64,000 bases of DNA from Salifodinibacter halophilus (GCA_012999515.1 JABEEB010000001.1:992001-1056000); one strand, 5' to 3'. Numbered from the stretch's first letter, positions 55,875 through 64,000 are shown. Numbers and translations: made by a program. The notes: generated from the sequence alone by a model not told the origin.

Positions 55875-55921
55875 CTCATCTTTATCTATTCGATATCTGC
55901 ACTACCAATCGGAGGCCATCC

Positions 55922-57343
55922 ATGAGTGCAACCGCAGAAAAACTCGACGTCGACTATGTCGTCGCCGACATAAGCCAGGCCGCTTACGGCCGGCGCGAAA
56001 TCGCTATCGCCGAAACCGAGATGCCAGGGCTTATCGCCCTGCGCGAAGAGTTCGGCAGTTCGCAACCGCTCAAAGGCGCCCGCATCGCCGGCGCGCTGCA
56101 TATGACGATCCAGACCGCCGTTCTGATCGAGACACTAGCTGAGCTTGGCGCCGACATCCGCTGGGCGTCATGCAACGTGTTCTCGACGCAGGACCACGCG
56201 GCCGCGGCGATCGCCGATCGTGGCGTGCCGGTCTACGCCTACAAAGGCGAGTCGCAGGAAGAATACTGGGAATACATCCACGCGACCATGGACTGGCACG
56301 ACGGCGGACTGCCCAACCTCATCCTCGATGACGGCGGCGACGCCACTACGCTGGCGACTTTCGGGCCGAAGGCCGAAGCCGACCCATCGTTGCTGGACAA
56401 TCCCGGTTCGAACGAGGAAAAGGCTCTCTTCAAAGTCATGAAGCAGCGCCTGGCCCAGCAGCCGAACTTCTACTCGCAGCTGGCCAAGGCCATCGGTGGC
56501 GTCTCAGAAGAGACCACGACCGGCGTCCACCGGCTATACCATCTGGCCAATAACGACGGCCTGACCTTCCCGGCGATCAACGTCAACGACTCGGTCACCA
56601 AGTCGAAGTTCGACAACCTCTATGGCTGTCGCGAGTCGACAGTCGACGGCTTGAAGCGTGCCACCGACGTCATGGTTGCCGGCAAGACCGCGATTGTTTG
56701 CGGCTACGGCGACGTCGGCAAAGGCTCGGTGCAGTCGCTCAAGGGCCTGGGTGCCAACATTTGGGTCACCGAGACCGACCCGATCAACGCGCTGCAGGCC
56801 TCGATGGAAGGCTTCAAGGTCGTCAACCTCGACGACCCGGGCATCATCGAAGAGACCGACATCTTCGTCACAGCAACGGGCAACTACAACGTGATCAACA
56901 ATGCGCATATGCAGCGCATGAAGCACAACACCATCGTGCTGAACATTGGTCACTTCGACAACGAGATCGACGTTGCCTCGCTGGAAAACTATGAGTGGGA
57001 AGAGATCAAGCCGCAGGTACACCACATCACCTTCCCGGATAACAAAAAGCTTATCCTGCTAGCCGAAGGTCGGCTGGCTAACCTCGGCTGTGCGACCGGG
57101 CATCCGAGTTTCGTGATGTCGAACTCGTTCACCAACCAGGTGCTGGCCCAAATCGAACTCTGGCAACGGCCCGAGCAGTACGAGAACAAGGTCTACATCC
57201 TGCCGAAGCACCTCGATGAAAAGGTCGCCCGGCTCCACCTGGAGAGGATCGGCGCCCGGCTGACGACCCTGACGCGCGAGCAGGCCGATTACATCGGCGT
57301 GCCGGTCGAAGGGCCATTCAAGCCGGAGCACTACCGCTACTAA
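55922..57343 (+). CDS. ahcY: Adenosylhomocysteinase
   Basis: A 473-residue NAD-dependent enzyme splitting S-adenosylhomocysteine to adenosine and homocysteine. The substrate region [17 protein letters not shown], the NAD signature [25 protein letters not shown], the [16 protein letters not shown] segment and the C-terminal KPEHYRY are complete, with the insertion typical of the longer bacterial form. It follows metK by about 100 bp. Adenosine it makes could be removed by the PfkB-type kinase at the left end of the window. Confidence 0.96.
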   Translation: MSATAEKLDVDYVVADISQAAYGRREIAIAETEMPGLIALREEFGSSQPLKGARIAGALHMTIQTAVLIETLAELGADIRWASCNVFSTQDHAAAAIADRGVPVYAYKGESQEEYWEYIHATMDWHDGGLPNLILDDGGDATTLATFGPKAEADPSLLDNPGSNEEKALFKVMKQRLAQQPNFYSQLAKAIGGVSEETTTGVHRLYHLANNDGLTFPAINVNDSVTKSKFDNLYGCRESTVDGLKRATDVMVAGKTAIVCGYGDVGKGSVQSLKGLGANIWVTETDPINALQASMEGFKVVNLDDPGIIEETDIFVTATGNYNVINNAHMQRMKHNTIVLNIGHFDNEIDVASLENYEWEEIKPQVHHITFPDNKKLILLAEGRLANLGCATGHPSFVMSNSFTNQVLAQIELWQRPEQYENKVYILPKHLDEKVARLHLERIGARLTTLTREQADYIGVPVEGPFKPEHYRY

Positions 57344-57371
57344 GTGCTAATCGCCGGGAACGGCGATCCCC

Positions 57372-57406
57372 ACGCCGGGCCGCGAACAACGGCCCGGCGT
57401 TTTCTC
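57372..57406 (+). terminator. Rho-independent terminator between ahcY and metF
   Basis: ACGCCGGGCCG (57372-57382) pairs with CGGCCCGGCGT (57390-57400) around a 7-nt loop, followed by TTTTCTC. It separates metK-ahcY from metF, so metF may be read partly by its own promoter or by read-through. Confidence 0.8.
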
Positions 57407-57429
57407 ATTTGATCCCATAAGGCATGCCT

Positions 57430-58290
57430 ATGAGCAAGTCCGAATACAGCGCGGAATTCTTTCCACCCAAAGGCCCGAAAGGCCAGGCGCGCCTGGACGC
57501 GGCCTGCGACCAACTCGCCGAACTGGGACCGGATTTTTTCTCGGTCACATTCGGCGCCGGCGGCACCACCCGCTCGGGCACACTGGCCACCGTTGAGCGC
57601 TGCATGCACCGAACCGGCATCAAAGCCGCGCCCCATCTGTCCTGCGTCGAAGGCACAAAAGCATCGATCGGCGACATGCTGGACAGCTACAAAGCCGCAG
57701 GCGTGAACCGAATCGTTGCTCTGCGTGGCGACCTACCCGAAGGTATGGAACAGCCGGGCGTATTCCACTACGCCAACGAATTGGTCGAGTTCATTAAAGA
57801 TCGTCACGGCAACGATTTTCATCTGGAAGTCGGTGCCTATCCGGAATACCATCCGGGCGCTTCTTCGCCGGCCGACGACGTAGCGAACTTCGCGCGCAAG
57901 GTCAAAGCCGGCGCGGACTCGGCGATGACCCAGTATTTCTTCAACGCCGACGCCTACTTCAACTTCGTCGACGAAGCCGAGAGCCAGGGCGTGGACATCC
58001 CGATTGTACCGGGCATCATGCCGATTAACGATTTCGAACAGGTCTCGCGTTTTTCCGCCATGTGCGGCGCTGACATTCCGCGCTGGATCCGTCAGAAGAT
58101 GGAGTCATTCGGCGACGACACCGCGTCGGTGCAAGCCTTCGGCAAGGATGTGATCGGCGACTTGTGTGAACGGCTACTGGCTGGCGGCGCACCGGGGCTG
58201 CATTTCTACGCGCTTAACAAAGCCGAGCCAACTTACTCGCTCTGGCGCGAGCTCAAGCTACCGACCGGCGAAACACGGGCGGCAAGCTGA
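57430..58290 (+). CDS. metF: 5,10-Methylenetetrahydrofolate reductase
   Basis: A 286-residue FAD-dependent reductase making methyl-THF for methionine synthesis. EYSAEFFPPKG with the catalytic Glu starts the barrel; SVTFGAGGTTRSGT, RIVALRGDLPEGM, FHLEVGAYPEYHPGA, MTQYFFNADAYFNFV and the C-terminal GAPGLHFYALNKAEPTYSLW are standard. The ATG at 57430 is preferred over an in-frame ATG six bases earlier. A terminator follows at 58319. Confidence 0.95.
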   Translation: MSKSEYSAEFFPPKGPKGQARLDAACDQLAELGPDFFSVTFGAGGTTRSGTLATVERCMHRTGIKAAPHLSCVEGTKASIGDMLDSYKAAGVNRIVALRGDLPEGMEQPGVFHYANELVEFIKDRHGNDFHLEVGAYPEYHPGASSPADDVANFARKVKAGADSAMTQYFFNADAYFNFVDEAESQGVDIPIVPGIMPINDFEQVSRFSAMCGADIPRWIRQKMESFGDDTASVQAFGKDVIGDLCERLLAGGAPGLHFYALNKAEPTYSLWRELKLPTGETRAAS

Positions 58291-58318
58291 CACGCGTTTG
58301 TTGCGCCATATATTTGAG

Positions 58319-58344
58319 AGGCCGCCTGCGGGCGGCCTTTTTTT
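58319..58344 (+). terminator. Rho-independent terminator after metF
   Basis: AGGCCGCC (58319-58326) and GGCGGCCT (58331-58338) enclose a TGCG loop and run into TTTTTTT. It lies 28 bp past the metF stop. Confidence 0.9.
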
Positions 58345-58391
58345 GCGCTTAAAACTGGGCGGCGCACACATTGCGCGCCAGCGCGAGCGCA

Positions 58392-58886
58392 CTATGACTC
58401 ATTGAGCATATCGCGCATGGCGTCGTTGTATTTCGCCGTCAAGCGTGCGAACTCGCGACGTTCCTCTTCTGTCCAGTCCCCAAAACTCTGCTCAACACGT
58501 TCGATACGCGCGCACCGCACCTCAGCCGCCTTAGTGCGCCCGGCGTCGGTAATCGCCACGAAGCCAGCACGGCGGTCTTTTGGGTTATCGGTTTTTTCCA
58601 CCAAGCCATTATCGGCCATCGCCGCAACCTGTCGGGTGACGGTCGAAGCGTCCAGGTTGACCTGCTCGGCCAAAGCGCTGATTGGCTGCTGCCCCGTTCG
58701 CTCGAGCAAGATCAATAGCAGATAATGGGCTCGCTCTAGCCCGAAATCATAGCGCCGTCGCGCGGCTTCCAGCCGACGCACCAAAAACGCCATCTCAAAT
58801 TCGAGTGCTTCGACCGACCGACAGTCGGTCGACGGATGATGACCGACGGTCGGGGCGCTATCATGATTCGCCTGGTTAGACGCCAT
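58392..58886 (-). CDS. MarR-family transcriptional regulator
   Basis: A 164-residue winged-HTH regulator. HYLLLILLERTGQQPISALAEQVNLDASTVTRQVAAMADNGLVEKTDNPKDRRAGFVAITDAG is the MarR HTH and wing (about residues 54-115), with a helical dimerisation end (RREFARLTAKYND). The first about 30 codons pass through two palindromes (58815-58831 and 58843-58853); if the true start is the in-frame ATG at 58793, these become upstream operators, but that ATG has little ribosome-binding sequence. The target is unknown. Confidence 0.85.
   Translation of the reverse strand: MASNQANHDSAPTVGHHPSTDCRSVEALEFEMAFLVRRLEAARRRYDFGLERAHYLLLILLERTGQQPISALAEQVNLDASTVTRQVAAMADNGLVEKTDNPKDRRAGFVAITDAGRTKAAEVRCARIERVEQSFGDWTEEERREFARLTAKYNDAMRDMLNES
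58815..58853. repeat. Twin palindromes at the start of the MarR gene
   Basis: CGACCGACAGTCGGTCG (58815-58831) and CCGACGGTCGG (58843-58853) share the core CCGACnGTCGG, with centres 25 bp apart. They lie within the first third of the MarR reading frame as I drew it. Such tandem dyads are typical of regulator sites, so autoregulation is plausible. Confidence 0.5.
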
Positions 58887-59346
58887 ACCTCGTTCTTGTC
58901 GCTGAAAGCGGCAACCACTATCTTGACACGGCTGAACGCGGTCTGGCGTTACCCAATCGCATCGCCGTGTACGCGGTGCAATATTCCAGACTCGCTAACG
59001 GCCATCCTGCCCCTTATATATGGCGCAGGCCGGCAAACACTCAACCGTTTGTCTTCGGACAGGTGGTCAGGTCAACCCTCTCATCTGGCAGAAGGCGTGG
59101 CAACGCCAGCTAAAGCGATTACAGACTCCACCGGGCACGCCTGAGTCAGGCAAAGCGAGCATCGTGATTGGAATCTATCTGCAAACCGCACCCCAGACAC
59201 CCTTGCGCAGGTTGGATTTCAGGGGGTGTCGGCCGCGTACCGGCAGATCAGCCATCACGCAGCGCCCAGCATCGGCAGGATGCTTGCCATTCGGTATATT
59301 ACCTCCTGGCAAGCTCCTGCCACTATTCTGTAACGTCCCGCGACCT
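58887..59346. other. Gene-free stretch of 460 bases
   Basis: No convincing gene here. Open frames exist but show no known motif, and their composition (many Arg, Pro, Gln) suggests chance. It contains an 8-bp inverted repeat, GCTTGCCA (59282-59289) and TGGCAAGC (59307-59314), just past the periplasmic hydrolase gene stop, without a U-tract. A decayed gene cannot be excluded. Confidence 0.5.
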
Positions 59347-60468
59347 TCAATCGCCGCCAATCGCTGGTCGTTCAGCATTCGGTGTCGACGCCGTCATCAG
59401 CTTGATAAAGGTTTTGTCGAAGGCCTTGTGATCGAGCCCCATTTGCACCGTCGCTAGCGGGCCATCGTGCGTATCAGGCTGGTTCTCTTGCGTCCATGCA
59501 AGCGTATCGCCATAACTCGAGCCATGGCTCATGTCAGCATCCAGATACAGCTTGCGGGTCTGGGTCACCAGGTTCGGATGCAGCCAGGCCAACGCAGCAA
59601 CCTCGTCCCACATGTAATGGCGCTCGGTGTCGTACTTCGACAGATAGCGTGCGACCGGGCTATCCGATTGGGCGATCTTCGCCTGCATCTTATCTGTGTA
59701 GCGGCTCTGTAAAGCGATATCGACCGACGTAACTGTGATCTTCTTCCACGGCGCATTGAACACGACGTGGGCAGCCTCGGGATCAAACCAGAGATTGAAT
59801 TCATGACTCGGGTTGGTCGTAAATTCGGGATCCTCGGTTACCGGCGAGATCGATCCACCCATGACCACGAGCTGCTTCGCGGTCTTAGCGAAGCTGGGAT
59901 CAATACGCTGAGCCAGCGCCAAATCGGTCAGCGGCCCGGCCGCATAAACCGTGACCTTGCCCGGATGGGCATGTACTGCATCGATCAGAAAATGCGCGGC
60001 ATCCTGGCTACGCGCACTGATCGAGGGCCTGCCCTCCGGCATGCTCTGCTTGGCATTGGGATCGGCGGGGAAGTCATCCGGGTTCGAGCCGTCACCGCCC
60101 CATGCACCCAGCCACGCGATATGGCCATGGAATTCCTGCGCCATCCGCGTTCGCTCGCGATCTCGCACCAGCGGATGAACGGCCCCTTTATAGACGGGTA
60201 TATCGCGTCGGCCAATGAGCTCCAGCATACGCAGCGCATGCTCGGTCTCGGCTTTCATCCAAGCATTGCCGGTGACGACTCCTATACCCAGCACCTTGAT
60301 TTGGGGCGATTGAATCAAGGCCAGCATCGACCGGATATTGGACCCGCCGGGTCCCGACGCATCCTGATCAATCACCACCAACTGTTGCTGGTCGGTTTTC
60401 GCCTGCGCCTGGCCTGTGACAACGAACAACGCCAGGCCGACAGCACATACACCCAATAGATACTTCAT
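59347..60468 (-). CDS. Periplasmic nucleoside hydrolase
   Basis: A 373-residue protein with a clear signal peptide (YLLGVCAVGLALFVVTGQAQA, cleavage near residue 24) and a nucleoside hydrolase domain: VYAAGPLTDLALA, QLVVMGGSIS, SHEFNLWFDPEAAHVVF, and DEVAALAWLHP with the C-terminal metal Asp. The N-terminal motif reads IDQDASGPGGSN, so two of the canonical DxDPGxDD residues differ. It may cleave external nucleosides, whose bases could enter by the NCS1 permease. The start has a strong AAAGGAGG site. It is separate from the cytosolic hydrolase (5492-6433). Confidence 0.82.
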   Translation of the reverse strand: MKYLLGVCAVGLALFVVTGQAQAKTDQQQLVVIDQDASGPGGSNIRSMLALIQSPQIKVLGIGVVTGNAWMKAETEHALRMLELIGRRDIPVYKGAVHPLVRDRERTRMAQEFHGHIAWLGAWGGDGSNPDDFPADPNAKQSMPEGRPSISARSQDAAHFLIDAVHAHPGKVTVYAAGPLTDLALAQRIDPSFAKTAKQLVVMGGSISPVTEDPEFTTNPSHEFNLWFDPEAAHVVFNAPWKKITVTSVDIALQSRYTDKMQAKIAQSDSPVARYLSKYDTERHYMWDEVAALAWLHPNLVTQTRKLYLDADMSHGSSYGDTLAWTQENQPDTHDGPLATVQMGLDHKAFDKTFIKLMTASTPNAERPAIGGD

Positions 60469-60754
60469 CACCACCTCCTTTCGGCCAACTCCAAGCCAGC
60501 CCCACATTTTCGACGCAAAAGCCCGCCATTACCGCAGCGCATAACCCAAACTGTATAGGACATGCGCATGACCTGCTCCAGACCATGATTAATGATCAGC
60601 TGGGCGATCCATTGCTCCGCTGAATCACGCTCGCGTACACCCAGCACGGCGGTCGGGCTAATCCATACTGGCCAACGTCGCCCTCAGCTAGCCAAGCAGC
60701 GATGCGACTCGTCTGACTGATGTCCGAGCCGACTGCTTGACCGCTTATCCGATC

Positions 60755-60915
60755 AAGCGCGGTATCGAGATTGAGGACCGGCGTGCTGCGCCGAGAGATC
60801 AGCGGTATCGGGGCCATCACGTTGGCACCGCTGAACCGGCATCACGTGATAACAGTTGTACGGCTGGCAGCCATGGTGGGGAGCTTCTTGTTCTCACCGA
60901 CCGCAAGCAGACAAG
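60755..60915 (+). pseudogene. Remnant of an IS30-family transposase
   Basis: The reading IEIEDRRAAPRDQRYRGHH followed after a short gap by SHGGELLVLTDRKQTSV resembles the core of IS30-type transposases (I-x-x-RPA...D-x-R-x-R-x-GxWExD...GxLVTLVxRKSR). The catalytic D in the WExD segment is lost (HHVGT) and neither the N-terminal HTH nor the C-terminal DDE part is present, so it is inactive debris. The likeness is by eye. Confidence 0.45.
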
Positions 60916-60942
60916 CGTGATTGAAGTCGATTACCGGGAAAT

Positions 60943-60977
60943 ATTGGATACCACACTAAAGTATTATTGTATCCAAT
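60943..60977. promoter_or_regulatory. Candidate GntR operator upstream of the ureide genes
   Basis: ATTGGATAC (60943-60951) and GTATCCAAT (60969-60977) are perfect 9-bp arms 17 bases apart, about 50 bp before the aminohydrolase ATG. Half-sites with GTAT/ATAC are typical for GntR FCD-type regulators, and such a gene follows at 61872, so it may be its site. The region is AT-rich and likely contains the promoter. Confidence 0.6.
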
Positions 60978-61026
60978 TTCTCAGTGGCTTTACTTTGAGC
61001 CAACAGCATTGAACCGCCTAACCGAA

Positions 61027-61875
61027 ATGAGCACGCGCTCCTATGCCCGGCCGCCTGCCGGCTTGCCACCGCAGTCCCAGCGAACGGCCGACCGTGCCCG
61101 GTTTACGCCGGCCTATGCTGTAATCCCGCACGGCGTGATGCGTGACATAGTCACCAGCCGGTTACCGCACTGGCGCAATACCCGCGCTTGGATTTTGGCG
61201 CGCCCGATGACTGGCTTTGCCGAAACCTTCGCCCAATACGCGGTCGAGGTTGCGCCGGGCGGCGGCAGCGAACGACCCGAACCAGACCCCGCTGTTCAAA
61301 GCGCCCTGTTCGTTCTAGAAGGCACACCGACGTTGTCGCTTGACGGTACGTCGCACCCACTCACGCCGGGTAGTTACGTGTTCGTGCCCGCCGGCAGCGA
61401 TTGGCAACTGCACAACAGCGGCGCTGAAACCGCCTATTTTCAGTGGATCCGTAAGACCTATCAGCCGGTCGATGGCCTCAAAGCGCCTGAAGCAGTGATT
61501 AGCCATGATGATTCGGTAACGCCCGACCCGATGCCCAACTGCGACGGCGTATGGGCAACGACTAAATTTGTCGACCCCGACGATCTTCGCCACGACATGC
61601 ACGTCACCGTGGTGACCTTTCAGCCCGGGGGCACCATCCCGTTTTCCGAAACCCACGTCATGGAACACGGGCTGTATGTGCTCGAGGGCAAGGCTTTGTA
61701 TCAACTCAACGATGACTGGGTCGAAGTCGAGGCTGGCGATTTCATGTGGCTGCGCGCATTCTGTCCGCAGGCTTGTTATGCCGCCGGGCCCGGTCCCTTT
61801 CGCTATCTGCTGTATAAGGATGTTAATCGTCACCCGACGATGACGCTCGGCGGTGGTGCAAACGAGCGGCTATGA
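61027..61875 (+). CDS. allE: (S)-Ureidoglycine aminohydrolase, bicupin
   Basis: A 282-residue bicupin. ARFTPAYAVIPHGVMRDIVTSRLPHW starts the domain; PEPDPAVQSALFVLEGTPTLSLDG and the second cupin half, FSETHVMEHGLYVLEGKALYQLNDDWVEVEAGDFMWLRAFCPQACYAAG, match YlbA/AllE proteins, with Mn ligands His, Glu, His and Gln visible in EHGLYVLEG and FCPQACYA. It hydrolyses ureidoglycine to ureidoglycolate and ammonia in allantoin breakdown. ATG 61027 was chosen; the in-frame reading upstream is unlikely. ATGA overlaps the GntR gene. Confidence 0.9.
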   Translation: MSTRSYARPPAGLPPQSQRTADRARFTPAYAVIPHGVMRDIVTSRLPHWRNTRAWILARPMTGFAETFAQYAVEVAPGGGSERPEPDPAVQSALFVLEGTPTLSLDGTSHPLTPGSYVFVPAGSDWQLHNSGAETAYFQWIRKTYQPVDGLKAPEAVISHDDSVTPDPMPNCDGVWATTKFVDPDDLRHDMHVTVVTFQPGGTIPFSETHVMEHGLYVLEGKALYQLNDDWVEVEAGDFMWLRAFCPQACYAAGPGPFRYLLYKDVNRHPTMTLGGGANERL

Positions 61876-62582
61876 GTCAGAACGTGGCAGCCCGGCCAGC
61901 CAACGACACAGCCAGCCGCCACAATGGTGCCGACCAGCGCATCCGGGATGACATCGCCAACGCGCTATTCGATCAACGACTCAAGCCCGGCACACGGTTA
62001 TCGGAGGCACGGCTCGGCGAGCTCTATGCAGTCAGCCGAACCGTCGCGCGCAAGGCGCTTTATCAGCTTGCTGGCGATAAACTGATTGAGATGCGCCCCA
62101 ATCAGGGCGCCATCGTCGCCAAGCCGAGCGCGACCGAGGCTCGCGAAGTGTTTGCAGCGCGCCGGGTCGTAGAAAGTGCCACGGTAACCGCCTGCGCTGA
62201 ACGGCTGACCGATGCGGATCGCACACGCCTGGATAATGCGCTGGCTGCCGATGAGGCGGCGCATCAAGCCGATGACCGCCGCTCGGCAGTTCAACGCTCG
62301 GGGGATTTTCATCGCACGATTGCCACAATCGCCGGCAACGACGTGCTTGCCACATTTCTCGACGAGTTGATCGGCCGGACCTCACTGATCATTGCCGCCT
62401 ACGAAACACACGGGTTGGCCGCCTGCTCCTGCCACGCACACGCCGAACTTCTCGAGGCGCTGACCAACGGTCATGGCGAATCGGCCAGCGCCATCATGAC
62501 CGCCCATCTGCACGACTGCGAGCAACAACTCAAGCTCGACGTCACCGATGGCGAGGCCGATCTCGGCGAGATCCTCGGCTGA
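61872..62582 (+). CDS. GntR-family (FCD) regulator of ureide genes
   Basis: A 236-residue regulator. The N-terminal winged HTH RIRDDIANALFDQRLKPGTRLSEARLGELYAVSRTVARKALYQL (about residues 24-67) is of the FadR/GntR type, followed by a helical FCD domain with metal- or ligand-binding candidates (EVFAARRVVESATVTACAERL, FHRTIATIAGNDVL, SCHAHAELLEAL). It is coupled to allE by ATGA and lies before puuE. It probably controls this cluster; the effector could be allantoin-derived. Confidence 0.87.
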   Translation: MSQNVAARPANDTASRHNGADQRIRDDIANALFDQRLKPGTRLSEARLGELYAVSRTVARKALYQLAGDKLIEMRPNQGAIVAKPSATEAREVFAARRVVESATVTACAERLTDADRTRLDNALAADEAAHQADDRRSAVQRSGDFHRTIATIAGNDVLATFLDELIGRTSLIIAAYETHGLAACSCHAHAELLEALTNGHGESASAIMTAHLHDCEQQLKLDVTDGEADLGEILG

Positions 62583-62628
62583 GCGCCGCCGTTTAGTCAA
62601 TGTTTTCCAACAAACCAGGACATAGCCA

Positions 62629-63558
62629 ATGAGCGAGGCCGAAATATCCCGGCAAGATTACCCGCGTGACATGATCGGTTACGGGGCGAATCCACCACAC
62701 GCACAGTGGCCGGGCAACGCGCGCATCGCCGTTCAGTTCGTCATCAACTACGAAGAAGGCGCGGAGAACAACATCCTGCACGGCGACGCCGCTTCGGAAA
62801 GTTTTCTATCCGAGATGGTCGGCACCGACGCACGCCCGGATGTCCGCCACATGAGCATGGAATGGCTCTACGAATACGGCAGTCGAGCCGGTTTCTGGCG
62901 ACTCCAACGAATGTTTACCGAACGCGGCCTACCAGCGACCGTATTCGCCGTGGGCATGGCGCTAGAGCGCAACCCCGAAGCCGCTCAAGCCATGGTCGAC
63001 GCCGATTTCGAAATCGCGGCACACGGTTGGCGCTGGATCGATTACCAATACGTCGACGAGGCGACCGAGCGAGATCATGTGGCACGTGCCGTCGAATCCA
63101 TCGAACGCCTGACCGGCCAACGCCCGGTCGGCTGGTACACCGGCCGCACCAGTGAAAATACCCGCCGGCTGGTCGCCGAACACGGTGGCTTTTTATATGA
63201 CGCAGATTCCTACGCCGACGATCTGCCCTACTGGGAGCTGGTTGACGGCTCCCCTCAACTGATCGTGCCCTACACCCTGGACACCAACGACATGCGCTTC
63301 GTCGCCCCGCAAGGATTCAACTCGGGCGATCAGTTCTATACCTATCTCAAGGATGCCTTCGATGTGCTCTACGCCGAAGGCACCGAGCGCCCGAAAATGC
63401 TCTCGGTGGGGCTGCACTGCCGGGTCGCAGGCCGGCCTGCCCGCGCGGCCGCGGTTGCCCGTTTTCTCGACTATGTGCGCACACACGAGCAAGTCTGGGT
63501 CGCGCGCCGTGACGAGATCGCGCGCCATTGGCGCGATACCCACCCCTATCAAGGCTAG
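62629..63558 (+). CDS. puuE: Allantoinase PuuE (polysaccharide deacetylase-like)
   Basis: A 309-residue cofactor-light allantoinase of the carbohydrate esterase 4 fold, opening allantoin to allantoate. ARIAVQFVINYEEGAENNILHGD is the PuuE-specific start; MEWLYEYGSRAGFWRLQRMF, EIAAHGWRWIDYQ, PVGWYTGRTSENTRRLVAEHGGFLYDADSYADDLPYW and LSVGLHCRVAGRPARAAA are diagnostic. It differs from the zinc amidohydrolase type (AllB). It is 46 bp after the GntR gene. Confidence 0.93.
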   Translation: MSEAEISRQDYPRDMIGYGANPPHAQWPGNARIAVQFVINYEEGAENNILHGDAASESFLSEMVGTDARPDVRHMSMEWLYEYGSRAGFWRLQRMFTERGLPATVFAVGMALERNPEAAQAMVDADFEIAAHGWRWIDYQYVDEATERDHVARAVESIERLTGQRPVGWYTGRTSENTRRLVAEHGGFLYDADSYADDLPYWELVDGSPQLIVPYTLDTNDMRFVAPQGFNSGDQFYTYLKDAFDVLYAEGTERPKMLSVGLHCRVAGRPARAAAVARFLDYVRTHEQVWVARRDEIARHWRDTHPYQG

Positions 63559-63569
63559 GAGACTCGACC

Positions 63570-64000
63570 ATGCGTAACGACTCTGGCGCCGAAAACGCAC
63601 GGCACACGTATGAGATGCGCGCCGAGCCACTCACTGCCGATGCCTTCGCACCCTACGGTGACGTCATCGCATCGACCGGCGACGCGACTACAATCAACCA
63701 GGGCATGGGCCAGCGTTTTGCCAATCTCGCCAGCCTGGACGTGACCGCGGACAACGGCGCCGCCACCATCCACCGGGTGCACGCGGTCGCTGAACCCTCG
63801 CCGGTACCGCTGCGACTCATGGAACGCCATCCACTCTCCACCCAGGCGTTTATCCCAGTCGACGGGCAACGCTATCTGGTGGTGGTCGCACCCGCGGGCG
63901 ATGCGCCCGGCCCCGACGCCCTGCGCGTATTCGTCGCCACCGGTGACCAGGGCATCAACTATCACCGTGGCATCTGGCACCACCCGCTGATCGCACTGGA
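63570..64000 (+). CDS. allA: Ureidoglycolate lyase (cut by window edge)
   Basis: About 143 codons are present before the right edge. The start YEMRAEPLTADAFAPYGDVIA and the segments HAVAEPSPVPLRLMERHPLSTQAFIPVDGQRYLVVVAPAG and GINYHRGIWHHPLIAL are typical for AllA, which splits ureidoglycolate to glyoxylate and urea. It is 11 bp after puuE. Allantoate amidohydrolase (allC) is expected further right or elsewhere. Confidence 0.92.
   Translation, partial: MRNDSGAENARHTYEMRAEPLTADAFAPYGDVIASTGDATTINQGMGQRFANLASLDVTADNGAATIHRVHAVAEPSPVPLRLMERHPLSTQAFIPVDGQRYLVVVAPAGDAPGPDALRVFVATGDQGINYHRGIWHHPLIAL

Larger units (their letters stand above)
60469..61026. other. Intergenic stretch with transposase remnant and operator
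   Basis: About 560 bases with no intact gene. It holds an IS30-type remnant (60755-60915) and a GntR-type inverted repeat (60943-60977), both listed separately. The first about 250 bases show nothing I can recognise. Confidence 0.5.

Noticed and set aside
55823-55921. SAH riboswitch upstream of ahcY
   Set aside because: A GGCGCTCA segment like the 3' end of that class is present, but the paired GAGCGCTGC core upstream is absent, and the bases are used in a simple hairpin.
59020-59457. 145-codon open frame overlapping the end of the periplasmic hydrolase gene
   Set aside because: Arg- and Pro-rich chance translation with no ribosome-binding site; it runs into the opposite-strand coding region.
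60596-60820. Minus-strand open frame of 74 codons in the gap before allE
   Set aside because: No known motif and it overlaps the IS30-like remnant read on the other strand.
1-64000. CRISPR array, toxin-antitoxin pair, restriction or other defence island, prophage
   Set aside because: No regularly spaced repeats and no such protein motifs were found in the frames I read; apart from the IS30 remnant the window is housekeeping and transport.

Overview
The window looks like a chromosomal segment of a gram-negative gammaproteobacterium of fairly high GC. The evidence is an ubiquinone pathway (ubiH, ubiI), pilT, minCDE, OmpW, RND and MCE envelope transporters, and the conserved block ygfB-pepP-ubiH-ubiI-gcv also found in E. 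coli. Glycine decarboxylase is split into two subunits (gcvPA and gcvPB), unlike E. coli. A halotolerant or hydrocarbon-associated lineage such as Salinisphaera would fit, but that is only a guess. The window is densely coded and mostly housekeeping. I see no CRISPR array, prophage, intact IS element, tRNA or rRNA gene.

Layout. 1-0.4 kb: start of lgt. 0.4-8.4 kb: nucleoside and deoxynucleoside catabolism on the minus strand (deoC, nucleoside hydrolase, NCS1 permease, cdd, deoB, udp, then a PfkB-type kinase), with a divergent deoR behind an AT-rich region full of inverted repeats. 8.4-13.5 kb: glycine cleavage operon gcvT-gcvH-gcvPA-tpx-gcvPB, with a thiol peroxidase between the two P-protein genes. 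13.6-18.2 kb: ygfB-pepP-ubiH-ubiI. 18.2-25.1 kb, plus strand: argE, argA, rsmE, gshB, yqgE, ruvX, pyrR, pyrB. 25.2-29.1 kb, minus strand: pilT, a small ORF, rimB, rimK and a zinc deacylase. 29.2-34.1 kb, plus strand: yggS, rpiA, two molybdopterin fusion genes (moaD-moaE and moaC-moaB) and fadD. 34.1-36.0 kb: minCDE. 36.2-37.7 kb: ompW and a DUF2147 gene.

37.7-47.3 kb is a tightly packed minus-strand array of seven genes: a complete RND efflux pump (adaptor, pump, outer-membrane channel) followed directly by a complete MCE/Mla-type lipid transporter (permease with STAS domain, ATPase, MlaD-like protein, lipoprotein). A divergent TetR/AcrR regulator and a perfect 20-bp operator palindrome sit at its head. 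48-54.5 kb: a small unknown gene, sanA-like, tkt-gap-pgk and a thioredoxin-fold gene. 54.6-58.3 kb: metK-ahcY-metF (activated methyl cycle). 58.4-61 kb: a MarR regulator with twin palindromes, a periplasmic nucleoside hydrolase, two gene-free stretches and an IS30-family transposase remnant. 61-64 kb: the start of a ureide cluster (ureidoglycine aminohydrolase, GntR regulator, puuE allantoinase, allA), which runs off the right end.

Taken together, both ends handle nucleoside and purine breakdown, while the centre holds biosynthesis and envelope functions. I found no clearly new defence or mobile system. The most unusual items are the RND plus MCE seven-gene array, the twin Moa fusions, the unrecognised open frame coupled to rimB, and several unannotated operator-like or hairpin elements.
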